Below, piece by piece: positions 52,749-61,055 of a DNA stretch of 64,000 nt (positions are counted from its first letter, which is position 1; each line of letters opens with the position of its first letter). Both the position numbers and the translations under genes were made by a program. The stretch is from positions 35,295 through 99,294 of the forward strand of contig CAYVQP010000006.1 in the NCBI GenBank assembly GCA_964452775.1, given 5' to 3'. The notes under the pieces are model-generated. The model saw nothing but the letters and a program-made list of their open reading frames with translations, searched no databases and had not been told where the DNA came from. The stretch comes from JACKCB01 sp964452775. Lineage in GTDB: Bacteria; Chloroflexota; Anaerolineae; Promineifilales; Promineifilaceae.

Positions 52749-54083
52749 ATGGATGATCGCCGAAGGTTCATGTTGGTGGTTGGTATCGTGGCCGTGGTCG
52801 CCGTGGCCGTAGCCCTGGCAATTGGCTGGCGGCTGATTCGCGGCGATAACCGGCTGATCCGCAGCGCTGCCATGTCTGCCGCTGAAATCAGCCCCAACGC
52901 GGACGGCGATAACGACATTGCGCTTTTCTCATATGAGATTGCGCGCAATGCGGATGTATCCATTTACTTTGAGGGCCCGGATGGGCAACGGTACTATTTC
53001 CGCGACCTCCGGCCCCGGGGAAGCGGCCAATATGAAGTGCTTTTCAGTGGCGTTGTGGAGGGGTACGAGCTTTCCGGCGAAGAATTTCAGGGCGAAATAG
53101 TATCACGGCTCTTGCAGAACGGCGCTTATACCTGGACGTTGGAAGCGACGGACGAGGCCGGGCATGTGGAGCAGGCGCAAGGAAGTCTGACGATTACGGG
53201 CGCCGACAGCGCACTGCCGGAGATTCGCAATTTCACTCTGGACCGGGATGTCTTTACGCCGAACCGGGACGGCATAGATGATCGCGTGGTGGCGCAACTC
53301 TGGTTGGAAAAGCCGGCATCGGTACGCGTGTTCTTGCTGACCCCGGACGGCACGGAGTTGCCGATAGCAGAAAAAGATCGCGGGGTGCCGGCCGGCCAGG
53401 TAGGTCGCCATTATTTCGACTATGAAGGCGGCGTTGACTTCGGGGTCACCCCGCCGCCGGACGGCGAATATACCATTGTCGCCCTTGCCGAGGATCCGGA
53501 AGGGCAAAAGATGCGCGTCGAGAATCGGCTGACCATCGAACATGGCGGCATCCCGCGGGCTGAGATCGTATCGCCGCCGGTCGGCGATACGCTGGAGTTT
53601 AATGCAACCTCGGTCGTCGTCTGCGATACTCTTTACTTCACCCTGACCGTCGAGAACTACGGCGACGCGCCCATTCGCACAACGGGACCAGCTCCGGGCA
53701 CGGTGTATGACTCGGATTGGAATGCCAACACGCTCGGTTGGCCGACTGAGTCCGGCGCATGGCGTGTCGGCATCGGTTTTGAGAATGCCCTCTCCGATTA
53801 CCCTTTTCGCTGGGCGCTGGGGTTGCCGGAAGAGCTTACCGAAATTGACGGTCATTACTACCTGATGCCGGGCCAACGCGCTGTGATTACCGGCGGCATT
53901 CGTCTGGTGGACGAGCTGGGTGTGCGCAATCCACAGCCGGTGTGGGCCGGCCTGATCCACGAGGATGTCGAGATTTCTGAGTTCAACAATCGCGTCGATC
54001 CCCACGAAGTCCTGATTGAGTTCCCGGATCCAGAACAGGAACCGGAATGTGAACCCAGGCAGGTCGAGGCTGCCGGCCCCTGA
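52749..54083 (+). CDS. Membrane-anchored protein with FlgD-Ig-like domains
   Basis: A 444-residue protein, probably anchored by one N-terminal helix (about 8-30) and otherwise outside the cell. Two beta-sandwich units (about 45-145 and 150-265) contain SPNADGDND and TPNRDGIDD, the P-N-x-D-G-x-x-D motif of FlgD-type Ig domains. A third beta-rich region, with VENYGDAP and HEDVEISEFNNRV, looks like a CARDB-type domain. No catalytic motif is present. It could be an adhesin, scaffold or envelope-sensing protein. ATG 52749 is preferred over an upstream in-frame start at 52707, which would add a non-secretory leader. Confidence 0.65.
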   Translation: MDDRRRFMLVVGIVAVVAVAVALAIGWRLIRGDNRLIRSAAMSAAEISPNADGDNDIALFSYEIARNADVSIYFEGPDGQRYYFRDLRPRGSGQYEVLFSGVVEGYELSGEEFQGEIVSRLLQNGAYTWTLEATDEAGHVEQAQGSLTITGADSALPEIRNFTLDRDVFTPNRDGIDDRVVAQLWLEKPASVRVFLLTPDGTELPIAEKDRGVPAGQVGRHYFDYEGGVDFGVTPPPDGEYTIVALAEDPEGQKMRVENRLTIEHGGIPRAEIVSPPVGDTLEFNATSVVVCDTLYFTLTVENYGDAPIRTTGPAPGTVYDSDWNANTLGWPTESGAWRVGIGFENALSDYPFRWALGLPEELTEIDGHYYLMPGQRAVITGGIRLVDELGVRNPQPVWAGLIHEDVEISEFNNRVDPHEVLIEFPDPEQEPECEPRQVEAAGP

Positions 54084-54159
54084 GGCCGGTTCGCCCACTG
54101 CCCACTCCCTGTAAACGTCCCTCTAATCGCACTCTAAACTGCTGCGCTCCAAGCTCAGG

Positions 54160-54165
54160 TATACT
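54160..54165 (+). promoter_or_regulatory. -10 box upstream of the PhnD-like gene
   Basis: TATACT lies 16 bases before the GTG at 54182, so the leader would be about 10 bases. No clear -35. Confidence 0.35.
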
Positions 54166-54181
54166 TGGTTGGCGATATGCG

Positions 54182-55459
54182 GTGAGCCGGAGTGGTGCGA
54201 TATTGCCCTCAAAATTGCAAATTCTCTCAGGCCTGCTGATTGCCACACTCTTGTTGATTGTCAGCGCAGCGGCCTGCCGGCCCCGAGATGACCTTGTGAC
54301 CTTAACGCCGGGCACGGTAAGCAAACCCGAAGAGGTGGTAGTGACTCGTCTGGTCATGGTGACGCCGGAAGGCGCCGGCCCGGCGATCCCCGGCACGCTA
54401 ACCCCACTGATTGAGGAGCGAGTAGTGACCGTCACCCTGACTGTAACAGCGCCGGTGGAACCCGCTGCTGTGGGCGCTACGGACCGTCCGGTCAGGCTGC
54501 TATTTCCGGCGGATGTGCCCGAACGGGTGCTGACCGCGCGCAGCGAGGGCACCCTGAAAGCTCTATCTGGGGATACCGGGTTATCGCTGGCGATAGAGCG
54601 CCTGGAGAGTCACCAGGCAGTGGTCGAAGCGCTGTGCGCTGCTCCGGCCGAGACGGTTGCGTTCTTGCCGGCTATGGGATATGTGTTGGCCCACGAGCTT
54701 TGTGGCGCGCAGGTAGGCGTGACAGGGTTGCATTTCGGCATACCCTGGCAAATGGGCATGGTCGTCGTCCGGGCGGACAGCGGCATCACTTCGCTGGAGG
54801 ACCTGGCGGACAAGCGTTGGGCCCGGCCTGCTCCAGCGTCCTTCGCCCGCGACCTGTACTTTCAGGCGCAAATGGAGGATGCCGGGATCAAGCCGACGGA
54901 AATAGTGGAGTACGACAGCGAGAACAGCGCGCTGCTGGCGGTATTTGATGGTCAGGCGGATTTTGCCACTGCCACCTATCTGCCGCCCATCCTGCCATAC
55001 AATGAGCGGCCCTGGACCTATGGCGTGGATGAGCCGGAGGTCTGGCGCCGGTTGGGGATCGCGCCTGAAAGATTGCCGATTGGTCATGTGGTGGTCATTG
55101 CCGGCCCTGAGGATGGCGGATACCGCATCCGCGACGCGCGGGCCAGTCTGTTCGATGTGCAGCCGGAGATATTTCGCCAGACGAGGATCGTCGCGGTCAG
55201 TGAACCGGTTCCTAACACAACGGTGGCCTTTGGCGCCGATTTCCCGTTGGCCCTGGCGCTGAGACTACAGGACAGCCTGGTGGAGTTTGCCGGGTCTGAG
55301 TCGTGCTCCGAGTCGCTCTGCTCCGAAGACTTTTACGGATGGGACGGGGCGGCGCTGGTTGATGATCGGGCTTATGACCCGCTGCGTTTTGTGCAGGAAC
55401 ACCTGGAGTCGAGCGCTGAGCAGCCCTGGGAACTCCTCAGGCAGCAGACGGAACGGTAA
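54182..55459 (+). CDS. PhnD-like substrate-binding lipoprotein
   Basis: A 425-residue protein with a signal sequence and a probable lipobox ending at Cys32 (VSAAAC), so it is likely a lipoprotein. The mature part has VAFLPAMGYVLAHELCGAQ, ITSLEDLADKRWARPAPASF, and AGIKP with DFATATYLPP. These are features of PhnD/phosphonate and related TRAP-like binding proteins, which bind small anions or phosphonates for ABC import. No permease or ATPase gene lies nearby, so it is an orphan here. GTG 54182 is the likely start; an ATG at 54177 is out of frame. The downstream GT2 gene begins 8 bases after the stop. Confidence 0.75.
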   Translation: MSRSGAILPSKLQILSGLLIATLLLIVSAAACRPRDDLVTLTPGTVSKPEEVVVTRLVMVTPEGAGPAIPGTLTPLIEERVVTVTLTVTAPVEPAAVGATDRPVRLLFPADVPERVLTARSEGTLKALSGDTGLSLAIERLESHQAVVEALCAAPAETVAFLPAMGYVLAHELCGAQVGVTGLHFGIPWQMGMVVVRADSGITSLEDLADKRWARPAPASFARDLYFQAQMEDAGIKPTEIVEYDSENSALLAVFDGQADFATATYLPPILPYNERPWTYGVDEPEVWRRLGIAPERLPIGHVVVIAGPEDGGYRIRDARASLFDVQPEIFRQTRIVAVSEPVPNTTVAFGADFPLALALRLQDSLVEFAGSESCSESLCSEDFYGWDGAALVDDRAYDPLRFVQEHLESSAEQPWELLRQQTER

Positions 55460-55466
55460 GTCGCGT

Positions 55467-56420
55467 ATGCTGGACGTAGCAATCATCGTAGTTAGCTGGA
55501 ATGTGCGCGATTACCTGGCAAAGTGCCTGGCCTCCGCGTACGAAGAGTTGCGCCGCTCGAATCTGGCCGGCAAGATTTGGGTGGTTGACAATGGTTCTAC
55601 CGATGGAACGCTGGATCTGCTGGAGGATCTCTTTCCCAGCACGACCGTCTTGGCCAACGGGCAGAATGTGGGCTTCGGAGCGGCCAACAATCAGGGGATG
55701 CGAGCGACGCTGGAGGATCAGCCGCGCTATTTTCTGCTGCTGAACCCGGATACGATCGTCCGGCCCGGCGCTATTGCCGCGCTGGTGGATTGGCTGGATT
55801 CAACGCCGAAGGCCGGCATGGCGGGCGGGCGATTGGTATATGGGGATGGCCGCTTTCAACATAGCGCGTTCGGCTTTCCAGGGATCGTGCAGGCGGCGTT
55901 CGACCTGTGGCCGATGCCGTCTCGGCTGTATGATAGCCGGCTGAATGGGCGCTATGCCCGCCATCTCTACCAGCCGGCCGGCGCGCCCTTTCGCGTGGAT
56001 ACGATCCTCGGAGCAGCGATGCTGGTGCGCCGGGACGTAGCAGAAGCAACTCGCGGCTTTGACGAAGACTTTCACATGTACTGTGAGGAAATTGACTGGT
56101 GCCGGCGAGTGCGCAACGCTGGCTGGGAGATCTTCGTTGTGCCGGCTGCCGAAATCGTTCACTATGCTGGTTCGAGCACCAGCCAGGTTCCGGCCCGATC
56201 GCTGGTCGAGCTATGGGAGAGCCGGCGGAGGCTCTACCAGCGGCATCATGGGTCGTTGCGCATGGGATTGTCCCGCCGGCTGGTGAACGCCGGCCTGCGG
56301 CGGAAGGCCCAACAGAGCGGCGATCCGGCCATACAGCAAGCATATCTGGCCGCCGCCGATATCTGGAACCCACGTAGTGGCGAGCAGGCGCAGCAACCCG
56401 ACGCTGTGTCCCGACCGTAG
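55467..56420 (+). CDS. GT2 family glycosyltransferase (rhamnosyltransferase-like)
   Basis: A 317-residue GT-A enzyme. AIIVVSWNVRDYLAKCL, VDNGSTDGT and LLNPDTIV (the DxD-equivalent) are followed by GAAMLVRRDV and FDEDFHMYCEEIDWCRR. This layout is close to rhamnosyltransferases and WsbD-type polysaccharide enzymes. It would act in the cytoplasm on a lipid-linked glycan. ATG 55467 is chosen since the upstream in-frame region overlaps the PhnD-like gene. It is followed after 8 bases by another GT2 gene. Confidence 0.85.
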   Translation: MLDVAIIVVSWNVRDYLAKCLASAYEELRRSNLAGKIWVVDNGSTDGTLDLLEDLFPSTTVLANGQNVGFGAANNQGMRATLEDQPRYFLLLNPDTIVRPGAIAALVDWLDSTPKAGMAGGRLVYGDGRFQHSAFGFPGIVQAAFDLWPMPSRLYDSRLNGRYARHLYQPAGAPFRVDTILGAAMLVRRDVAEATRGFDEDFHMYCEEIDWCRRVRNAGWEIFVVPAAEIVHYAGSSTSQVPARSLVELWESRRRLYQRHHGSLRMGLSRRLVNAGLRRKAQQSGDPAIQQAYLAAADIWNPRSGEQAQQPDAVSRP

Positions 56421-56428
56421 AGGCTGTG

Positions 56429-57220
56429 ATGCGGTCCCCTGACGAGCAGGCCACCCTCACCGCCGTCATCCTGACACTCAACGAAGAGACCCACATACGA
56501 GACTGTATTGCAGCTCTGTCGTGGGCGGATCATGTGCTCGTTTTCGATAGCTTCAGCATGGACAACACCGCCACGCTGGCCCGTGAGGCAGGGGCGGATG
56601 TGCTCCTTTCTCGCTTTGAGAACTATGCGCAGCAGCGTAACGCAGCGCTGAAAGCCGTCAGCACCGATTGGCTCTTCTTCGTTGACGCGGATGAGCGGGG
56701 GACGCCGGCATTAGGGGAGGAGATCCGGCAGGCGATGACGGAGCGTCCGGAGTCCGGCTGGTACGTGCCCCGACTGAACTACATTTTCGGCAAGCTGACG
56801 CGCAGCGCCGGCTGGTATCCAGACTACCAGCTGCGCCTCTTTCGCCGGGGGCGGGTGCAGTATCGCCGGGCCGTACACGAAATTGCGGATGTGAATGGTA
56901 CGGTCGGCTATCTTCAGGAACCGCTTATCCACTACAATTATCAAGATGTTGCTCAGTTCCGCCGGAAGCAGGACCAGTACAGCACATTGGATGCGGAGAT
57001 TCTTCTGCAGGCCGGGATTCGGCCGCGACCGTACACCTATTTCTCCATGCCGGCGCGCCAGTTCTGGTGGCGATTTGTCACGTTGAAAGGATTTCGGGAA
57101 GGGGCGCATGGTCTGCGACTGAGCGCCTACATGGCCTACTATGAATGGGTCAAATATCGCAAGCTGGGCCGGGCATGGAAAGCTACTGAAACCGGGGCCG
57201 CACGCTCTCCTTCCGCTTGA
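56429..57220 (+). CDS. GT2 family glycosyltransferase (WaaE/LgtF-like)
   Basis: A 263-residue enzyme. ILTLNEETHIRDCIAALSWADHVL is the opening typical of LgtF/WaaE beta-glucosyltransferases, with FDSFSMDNT and FFVDADER (DxD). The later section, with YPDYQLRLFRRGRVQY and VHE, matches the group too. It would add one sugar to a lipid-linked or LPS-like glycan. ATG 56429 is preferred over GTG 56426. Its TGA (57218-57220) lies inside the TTGACA of the next promoter. Confidence 0.85.
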   Translation: MRSPDEQATLTAVILTLNEETHIRDCIAALSWADHVLVFDSFSMDNTATLAREAGADVLLSRFENYAQQRNAALKAVSTDWLFFVDADERGTPALGEEIRQAMTERPESGWYVPRLNYIFGKLTRSAGWYPDYQLRLFRRGRVQYRRAVHEIADVNGTVGYLQEPLIHYNYQDVAQFRRKQDQYSTLDAEILLQAGIRPRPYTYFSMPARQFWWRFVTLKGFREGAHGLRLSAYMAYYEWVKYRKLGRAWKATETGAARSPSA

Positions 57221-57245
57221 CAACCACAAACCATTAGACTATTAT
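57217..57245 (+). promoter_or_regulatory. Promoter of the first ArsR-like regulator
   Basis: TTGACA (57217-57222), 17 bases, then TATTAT (57240-57245). Transcription would start near 57252, about 30 bases before ATG 57282; AAGGAAGGTGA and GGGAGG lie in the leader. Confidence 0.75.
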
Positions 57246-57281
57246 CTAACCAGCTTGTGAAGGAAGGTGAAATAGGGAGGT

Positions 57282-58370
57282 ATGCTGGAACCGCAACTGA
57301 GCTGGGAAATCGGGACAGGGCACGACCTGTTCCTTAGCCTGCACGCCCTCTATCACCCGGACAAATATGGGTTGCGTGGCGCCTGGGCAGCGGGTGTGCG
57401 TTCCCGGCTGCCGGCGCGCGAGCGAGACTTTCTGCATAGGGTGGCGCCGTTCTTGTGGCCAAATGGTTGGGTGCACCGCCAGGCGCCGCCACGCGATGGA
57501 CAGACGGTGCTGGACGCGATCGCGGCAACGCCATTGAGGCAGCGCCTTCCTCTCTTGACCTCGCTGCCCGAAACCTGGGCTACGCCGATCAACCAGATCC
57601 TCGAAGAGGTTGCCGGGCGCGGCGCCTGGCACAGAGGCGATTACGATGCGGTACGCCGGCTGCTGACCGAGAAATGGTCGCACGCGCCGGCAAAGCGGGA
57701 AATTGAGGCGCGCCTGGAGATGCATTCGCGCCCGGAAGAATTCGGCGAACTGATTCTCTCCAGCCTGCGAGCCTATCAGGAGAACTTCTTCGCGGAGGAG
57801 GAGGAGCGCATCCTACCGGCTCTGGAGGATGCCGTTGCAAACGGGCGCCGAATGGCGGAAAGGCTTCCCTTGCTTTCCCTGCTGGAAGAGTTGTCCCAGG
57901 GACTGCGCTTGGAGACTTTGCCGGACGTGACCGAACTGATTATGGCGCCGTCGTTCTGGATAACGCCGCTGATCATCCAGTTGCCATTGGACCAATCCAG
58001 CATGCTGTTTATCTTCGGGGCGAGACCGCCGGATGCCTCATTGGTGCCGGGGGAAGTGGTGCCGGACGCCCTCCACCAGGCGCTGAAGGCGCTGGCAGAT
58101 CCTACCCGGCTGCGCATCCTGCATGACTTGTCCGCTGAGCCGATGAGCCCTTCAAAGTTGGCGCGCCGGCTGCGCCTGCGCGCGCCAACGGTAGTGCACC
58201 ATCTGCACGTGCTGCGCCTGGCGCGGCTGGTGCATCTGACGATGGGCAAGGAAGGTAAGCGACGATACGCAGTTCGGGCCGGCGCGGTAGAAACGACCTT
58301 CACTGCGTTGCAGCAGTTCCTGGAGAGCGACTCGGTCGGGGATGGGAGTGATACCCTGACGGAATCCTGA
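57282..58370 (+). CDS. ArsR-type winged-helix regulator with long N-terminal domain
   Basis: A 362-residue protein. The C-terminal 90 residues are an ArsR-like winged helix: HQALKALADPTRLRILHDLS, then SPSKLARRLRLRAPTVVHHL (recognition helix) and a wing with KEGKRRYAV. The roughly 265-residue N-terminal domain is helical and has no motif I recognise; it may sense a ligand. Since no typical ArsR Cys metal site is seen, metal sensing is unlikely. It is followed by a 412-base gap with an operator-like promoter and the MFS gene at 58783, which it probably controls. Confidence 0.8.
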   Translation: MLEPQLSWEIGTGHDLFLSLHALYHPDKYGLRGAWAAGVRSRLPARERDFLHRVAPFLWPNGWVHRQAPPRDGQTVLDAIAATPLRQRLPLLTSLPETWATPINQILEEVAGRGAWHRGDYDAVRRLLTEKWSHAPAKREIEARLEMHSRPEEFGELILSSLRAYQENFFAEEEERILPALEDAVANGRRMAERLPLLSLLEELSQGLRLETLPDVTELIMAPSFWITPLIIQLPLDQSSMLFIFGARPPDASLVPGEVVPDALHQALKALADPTRLRILHDLSAEPMSPSKLARRLRLRAPTVVHHLHVLRLARLVHLTMGKEGKRRYAVRAGAVETTFTALQQFLESDSVGDGSDTLTES

Positions 58371-58782
58371 GCGCACAGCGCCGGCTGTCGCTTGAGGTAA
58401 ATCAGTTGATAGCAGCCGGGATGAGCTGCAGGAACTGGCGGACGCGCGGTTCGGGCTGCTCGCCGGCGAATTCAGGACAATCTATTCGATTTCTCCTCTT
58501 GAGACTTCCGACATTGCTGTTGTTCTGATCCAGTTCACGTCCTCTCCGCAGATTTCCGCTGGAATCAAACAGAGTATCGCGCGACCGCTGACCTGAATGG
58601 CAATGCGTCCGGCAGATTCGCGGCTGATTGAGCATCGTAAACTTGTTCATTGTATCAAATTCTCTTATATATATTGACAAAATATTTCAATCTTATTAGA
58701 ATGCCGATAGAAATTCTAATTGACATGAATAAATAGACCATCGATGTGAATTTTTCTGAGGCGATCAGATGGGGAACTCAAG
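58371..58782. other. Intergenic region with regulated promoter, AT-rich
   Basis: A 412-base stretch without a credible gene. A minus-strand frame at 58402-58680 lacks similarity to known families and looks spurious. The right part is far more AT-rich than the neighbours and holds the promoter and dyad at 58674-58720. The left part shows nothing I can name. Confidence 0.6.
58674..58720 (+). promoter_or_regulatory. Promoter and operator-like dyad before the first MFS gene
   Basis: TTGACA (58674-58679), 17 bases, TAGAAT (58697-58702). A perfect dyad ATTAGAAT (58695-58702), 10 bases, ATTCTAAT (58713-58720) covers the -10 box and start site, a good position for a repressor. A second, weaker dyad TTGACAAAATATTTCAA overlaps the -35 (58674-58690) and resembles elements at 60237 and 60305. 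The likely regulators are the flanking ArsR-type proteins. Confidence 0.7.
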
Positions 58783-60180
58783 ATGCAAGCTGACAATGAT
58801 GTGATCCGGCCTGCGGGCATGCGCGCTTTTCTCATTATCTGGGTAGGGCAATTCGTTTCGCTGATGGGCACGGCGATGACGCAATTTGCATTGCCCATCT
58901 ACATCTTTGAACAGACGGGGCGCGTACAGGAGCTGGCGCTGTTGAATCTGGCCTTCATGGTTCCGCTGATCGTGATGAGCCCATTTGCCGGGGCCATCGT
59001 TGATCGCTCGAACCGCAAGCTGATGATGATGATCAGCGACCTTGCCGCCGGCGCAATGACTATTGTGGTCCTGATCTTGTTCGCCACGGATTCCCTGGAG
59101 ATCTGGCAGCTCTACATTACAGCAGCGGTATCCGGCGCGTTCCAGGCGTTTCAATGGCCGGCATATTCGGCGACGATTAGCGTCATGTTGCCAAAGGAGC
59201 AGTACGGCCGGGCAAATGGTTTGCTCTCTCTGGCGGAAAACGGTTCACAGATCTTTGCGCCGGTGATGGCCGGCGCTCTGCTGGCGTTTGTCGGACTGCA
59301 GGGCATCCTGGCGATTGACATCGCTTCCTTTGTCTTCGCGGTCGGCGCGCTGCTGGTGGTCTTCATTCCCCAGCCCAAGCGCACACAGGAAGGGGCCGAA
59401 GCCTCCGGCAATCTGTTGAAAGAGTCCTTATGGGGCTTTTGGTACATCTGGAAGCGGCCCAGTCTCCTAGGGCTGCAACTGGTATTCATGGTGGGAAACT
59501 TCCTCTCCGGCATCGCCTTTGTGACCTTGCCGGCGCTTATCCTGGCGCGAACTGACTCCAACGAGTTGTTGCTGGGCACCATACAGTCCGTTGCCGGCAT
59601 TGGCGGCGTGCTGGGAGCGCTCTTGATGAGCGCCTGGGGCGGCCCAAAGCGGAGGGTTCACGGCGTATTGATCGGCTGGTTCCTTACAGGCTTGTTCGGA
59701 ATGACGGTGATGGGTCTGGCGCAGGGTATAGCCCTATGGGTAGTCGGCGGTTTCATCTCCGTCTTTCTAATTCCAATCATCAATGGCTCCAATCAAGCCA
59801 TCTGGCAGGCCAAAGTCGCGCCCGACTTGCAGGGGCGGGTCTTTTCCATCCGCCGGCTGATTGCCTGGGTCACCATGCCGCTGGCCAGCCTGGTCGCGAT
59901 TCCGCTGGCGGACAAGTGGCTTGGCCCGGCGATGGAGGAAGGCGGGGCGCTGGTCCCAATGCTCGATCCGCTGGTTGGATCTGGGGCCGGGGCGGGCATG
60001 TCCGTCATCTGGGTGGTAACCGGCCTACTGACGGCGGTCGTGGCGCTGGTCGCCTATCTGTTCCCGGTCATTCGCAACGCTGAGGAGCTGCTGCCGGACC
60101 ATGACGCCACCGGCGGCGCGTTGGCCCAGCCGGAAGCAACTGCAATGGTCGAAGCCGATTTGCCGCAAGCGGTCGCGTAA
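58783..60180 (+). CDS. MFS transporter (MFS_3, MefA/EntS-like exporter)
   Basis: A 465-residue protein with 12 hydrophobic helices. The start FLIIWVGQFVSLMGTAMTQFALPIY and PFAGAIVDRSNRKLMM (the motif A-like loop) are typical of the MFS_3 drug or macrolide efflux group. QGRVFSIRRL is the duplicate loop in the second half. Substrate unknown. It lies between two ArsR-like regulators; the sequence suggests control by the upstream one. The Shine-Dalgarno is weak (GGGGA). Confidence 0.85.
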   Translation: MQADNDVIRPAGMRAFLIIWVGQFVSLMGTAMTQFALPIYIFEQTGRVQELALLNLAFMVPLIVMSPFAGAIVDRSNRKLMMMISDLAAGAMTIVVLILFATDSLEIWQLYITAAVSGAFQAFQWPAYSATISVMLPKEQYGRANGLLSLAENGSQIFAPVMAGALLAFVGLQGILAIDIASFVFAVGALLVVFIPQPKRTQEGAEASGNLLKESLWGFWYIWKRPSLLGLQLVFMVGNFLSGIAFVTLPALILARTDSNELLLGTIQSVAGIGGVLGALLMSAWGGPKRRVHGVLIGWFLTGLFGMTVMGLAQGIALWVVGGFISVFLIPIINGSNQAIWQAKVAPDLQGRVFSIRRLIAWVTMPLASLVAIPLADKWLGPAMEEGGALVPMLDPLVGSGAGAGMSVIWVVTGLLTAVVALVAYLFPVIRNAEELLPDHDATGGALAQPEATAMVEADLPQAVA

Positions 60181-60236
60181 TACTCTGCTTCCCGGCCAAT
60201 CAATCTGTGCACGTTCCTCTGCAATTCGGCAGCCAT

Positions 60237-60323
60237 TTGAAAATATTACAACGTCCGAAAAGTATTGACAGTCACAACTTCTCCTGCTAGAATACTCTCA
60301 AGCGTTGAAAATAATTACAATGG
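60237..60323 (+). promoter_or_regulatory. Promoter flanked by two dyad elements before the second regulator
   Basis: TTGACA (60265-60270), 17 bases, TAGAAT (60288-60293) with extended TG. Near-identical imperfect dyads TTGAAAATATTACAA (60237-60251) and TTGAAAATAATTACAA (60305-60320) flank it, at about -60 and +10. The pattern TTGnAA-n-TTnCAA would suit a dimeric ArsR-type regulator, possibly with looping or autoregulation. Confidence 0.7.
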
Positions 60324-60351
60324 TTGAATATAGTTTGCTGGTCATGCCAAT

Positions 60352-60963
60352 ATGAGAACAGACGAACCCTACGAGCCTGCTGAAGAAATGACCGTCTCCG
60401 ATCCCGAGACCTTGAAGGTTCTGGCTGATAGTTTGCGGTTGCAAATCTTGCGCCTGATGCGCCAGCCGCGAACCGTCAAAGAGGTCGGCGCGGCGCTGGA
60501 CATGGCGCCGACAAAGCTCTACTACCACGTCAATCAATTGGAGCAGTATGGGTTGATCTGCGTCACGGAAACAAACATCGTCTCCGGCATCATCGAGAAG
60601 ACGTATCAAGTTACTGCCCGCAGAATTCAGATTGATGATGCCGTCCTCCTGGGCAATGACTCCACAGACGACCGGATTGAGGCGGTGGTGTCGGCGCTGT
60701 TTGATGGCACGCGCGACGAAGTATTGCGGGCGGTGCGACAAGGATTCCTGACCTTTCAGGAGGATCGCCAGGCGGGTTTTGAGCATGACCTGGTGGTTCG
60801 CGGCTACGCCCGGCTATCTCCGGAACAGGTCAAATCATTTCATGGGCAATTGGTCGCCCTGATTGCTCGATTTGAAGAGATTGGGCGCGCGAACACCGAC
60901 CGTGAGGATCTGCCGGAGTATGCCCTGCTGGAAGTGTTCTTTCCGCTTTCAGCGGGCGCTTAA
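60352..60963 (+). CDS. ArsR/HTH_20-type transcriptional regulator
   Basis: A 203-residue regulator. The winged helix spans about 18-95: PETLKVLADSLRLQILRLM, then RTVKEVGAALDMAPTKLYYHV as recognition helix and a wing near TNIVSGIIEKTY. A C-terminal helical domain of about 100 residues follows. No metal-binding Cys pair is visible. It starts after a promoter flanked by dyads and precedes an MFS exporter gene by 92 bases. It probably represses this pair in the absence of a small-molecule ligand (inference). Confidence 0.85.
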   Translation: MRTDEPYEPAEEMTVSDPETLKVLADSLRLQILRLMRQPRTVKEVGAALDMAPTKLYYHVNQLEQYGLICVTETNIVSGIIEKTYQVTARRIQIDDAVLLGNDSTDDRIEAVVSALFDGTRDEVLRAVRQGFLTFQEDRQAGFEHDLVVRGYARLSPEQVKSFHGQLVALIARFEEIGRANTDREDLPEYALLEVFFPLSAGA

Positions 60964-61055
60964 TTGGCCATACCGAAATATCACCTGAGGGTACACACTG
61001 CAAAGGCAGTTCCGATTAAGTCTCATTGGCACTGATCAGCCGGAGGAACCAGACA

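Noticed and set aside
58402..58680. Minus-strand frame in the intergenic region before the MFS gene
   Set aside because: No family resemblance, unusual composition and no ribosome-binding site; the region better fits a regulatory gap.
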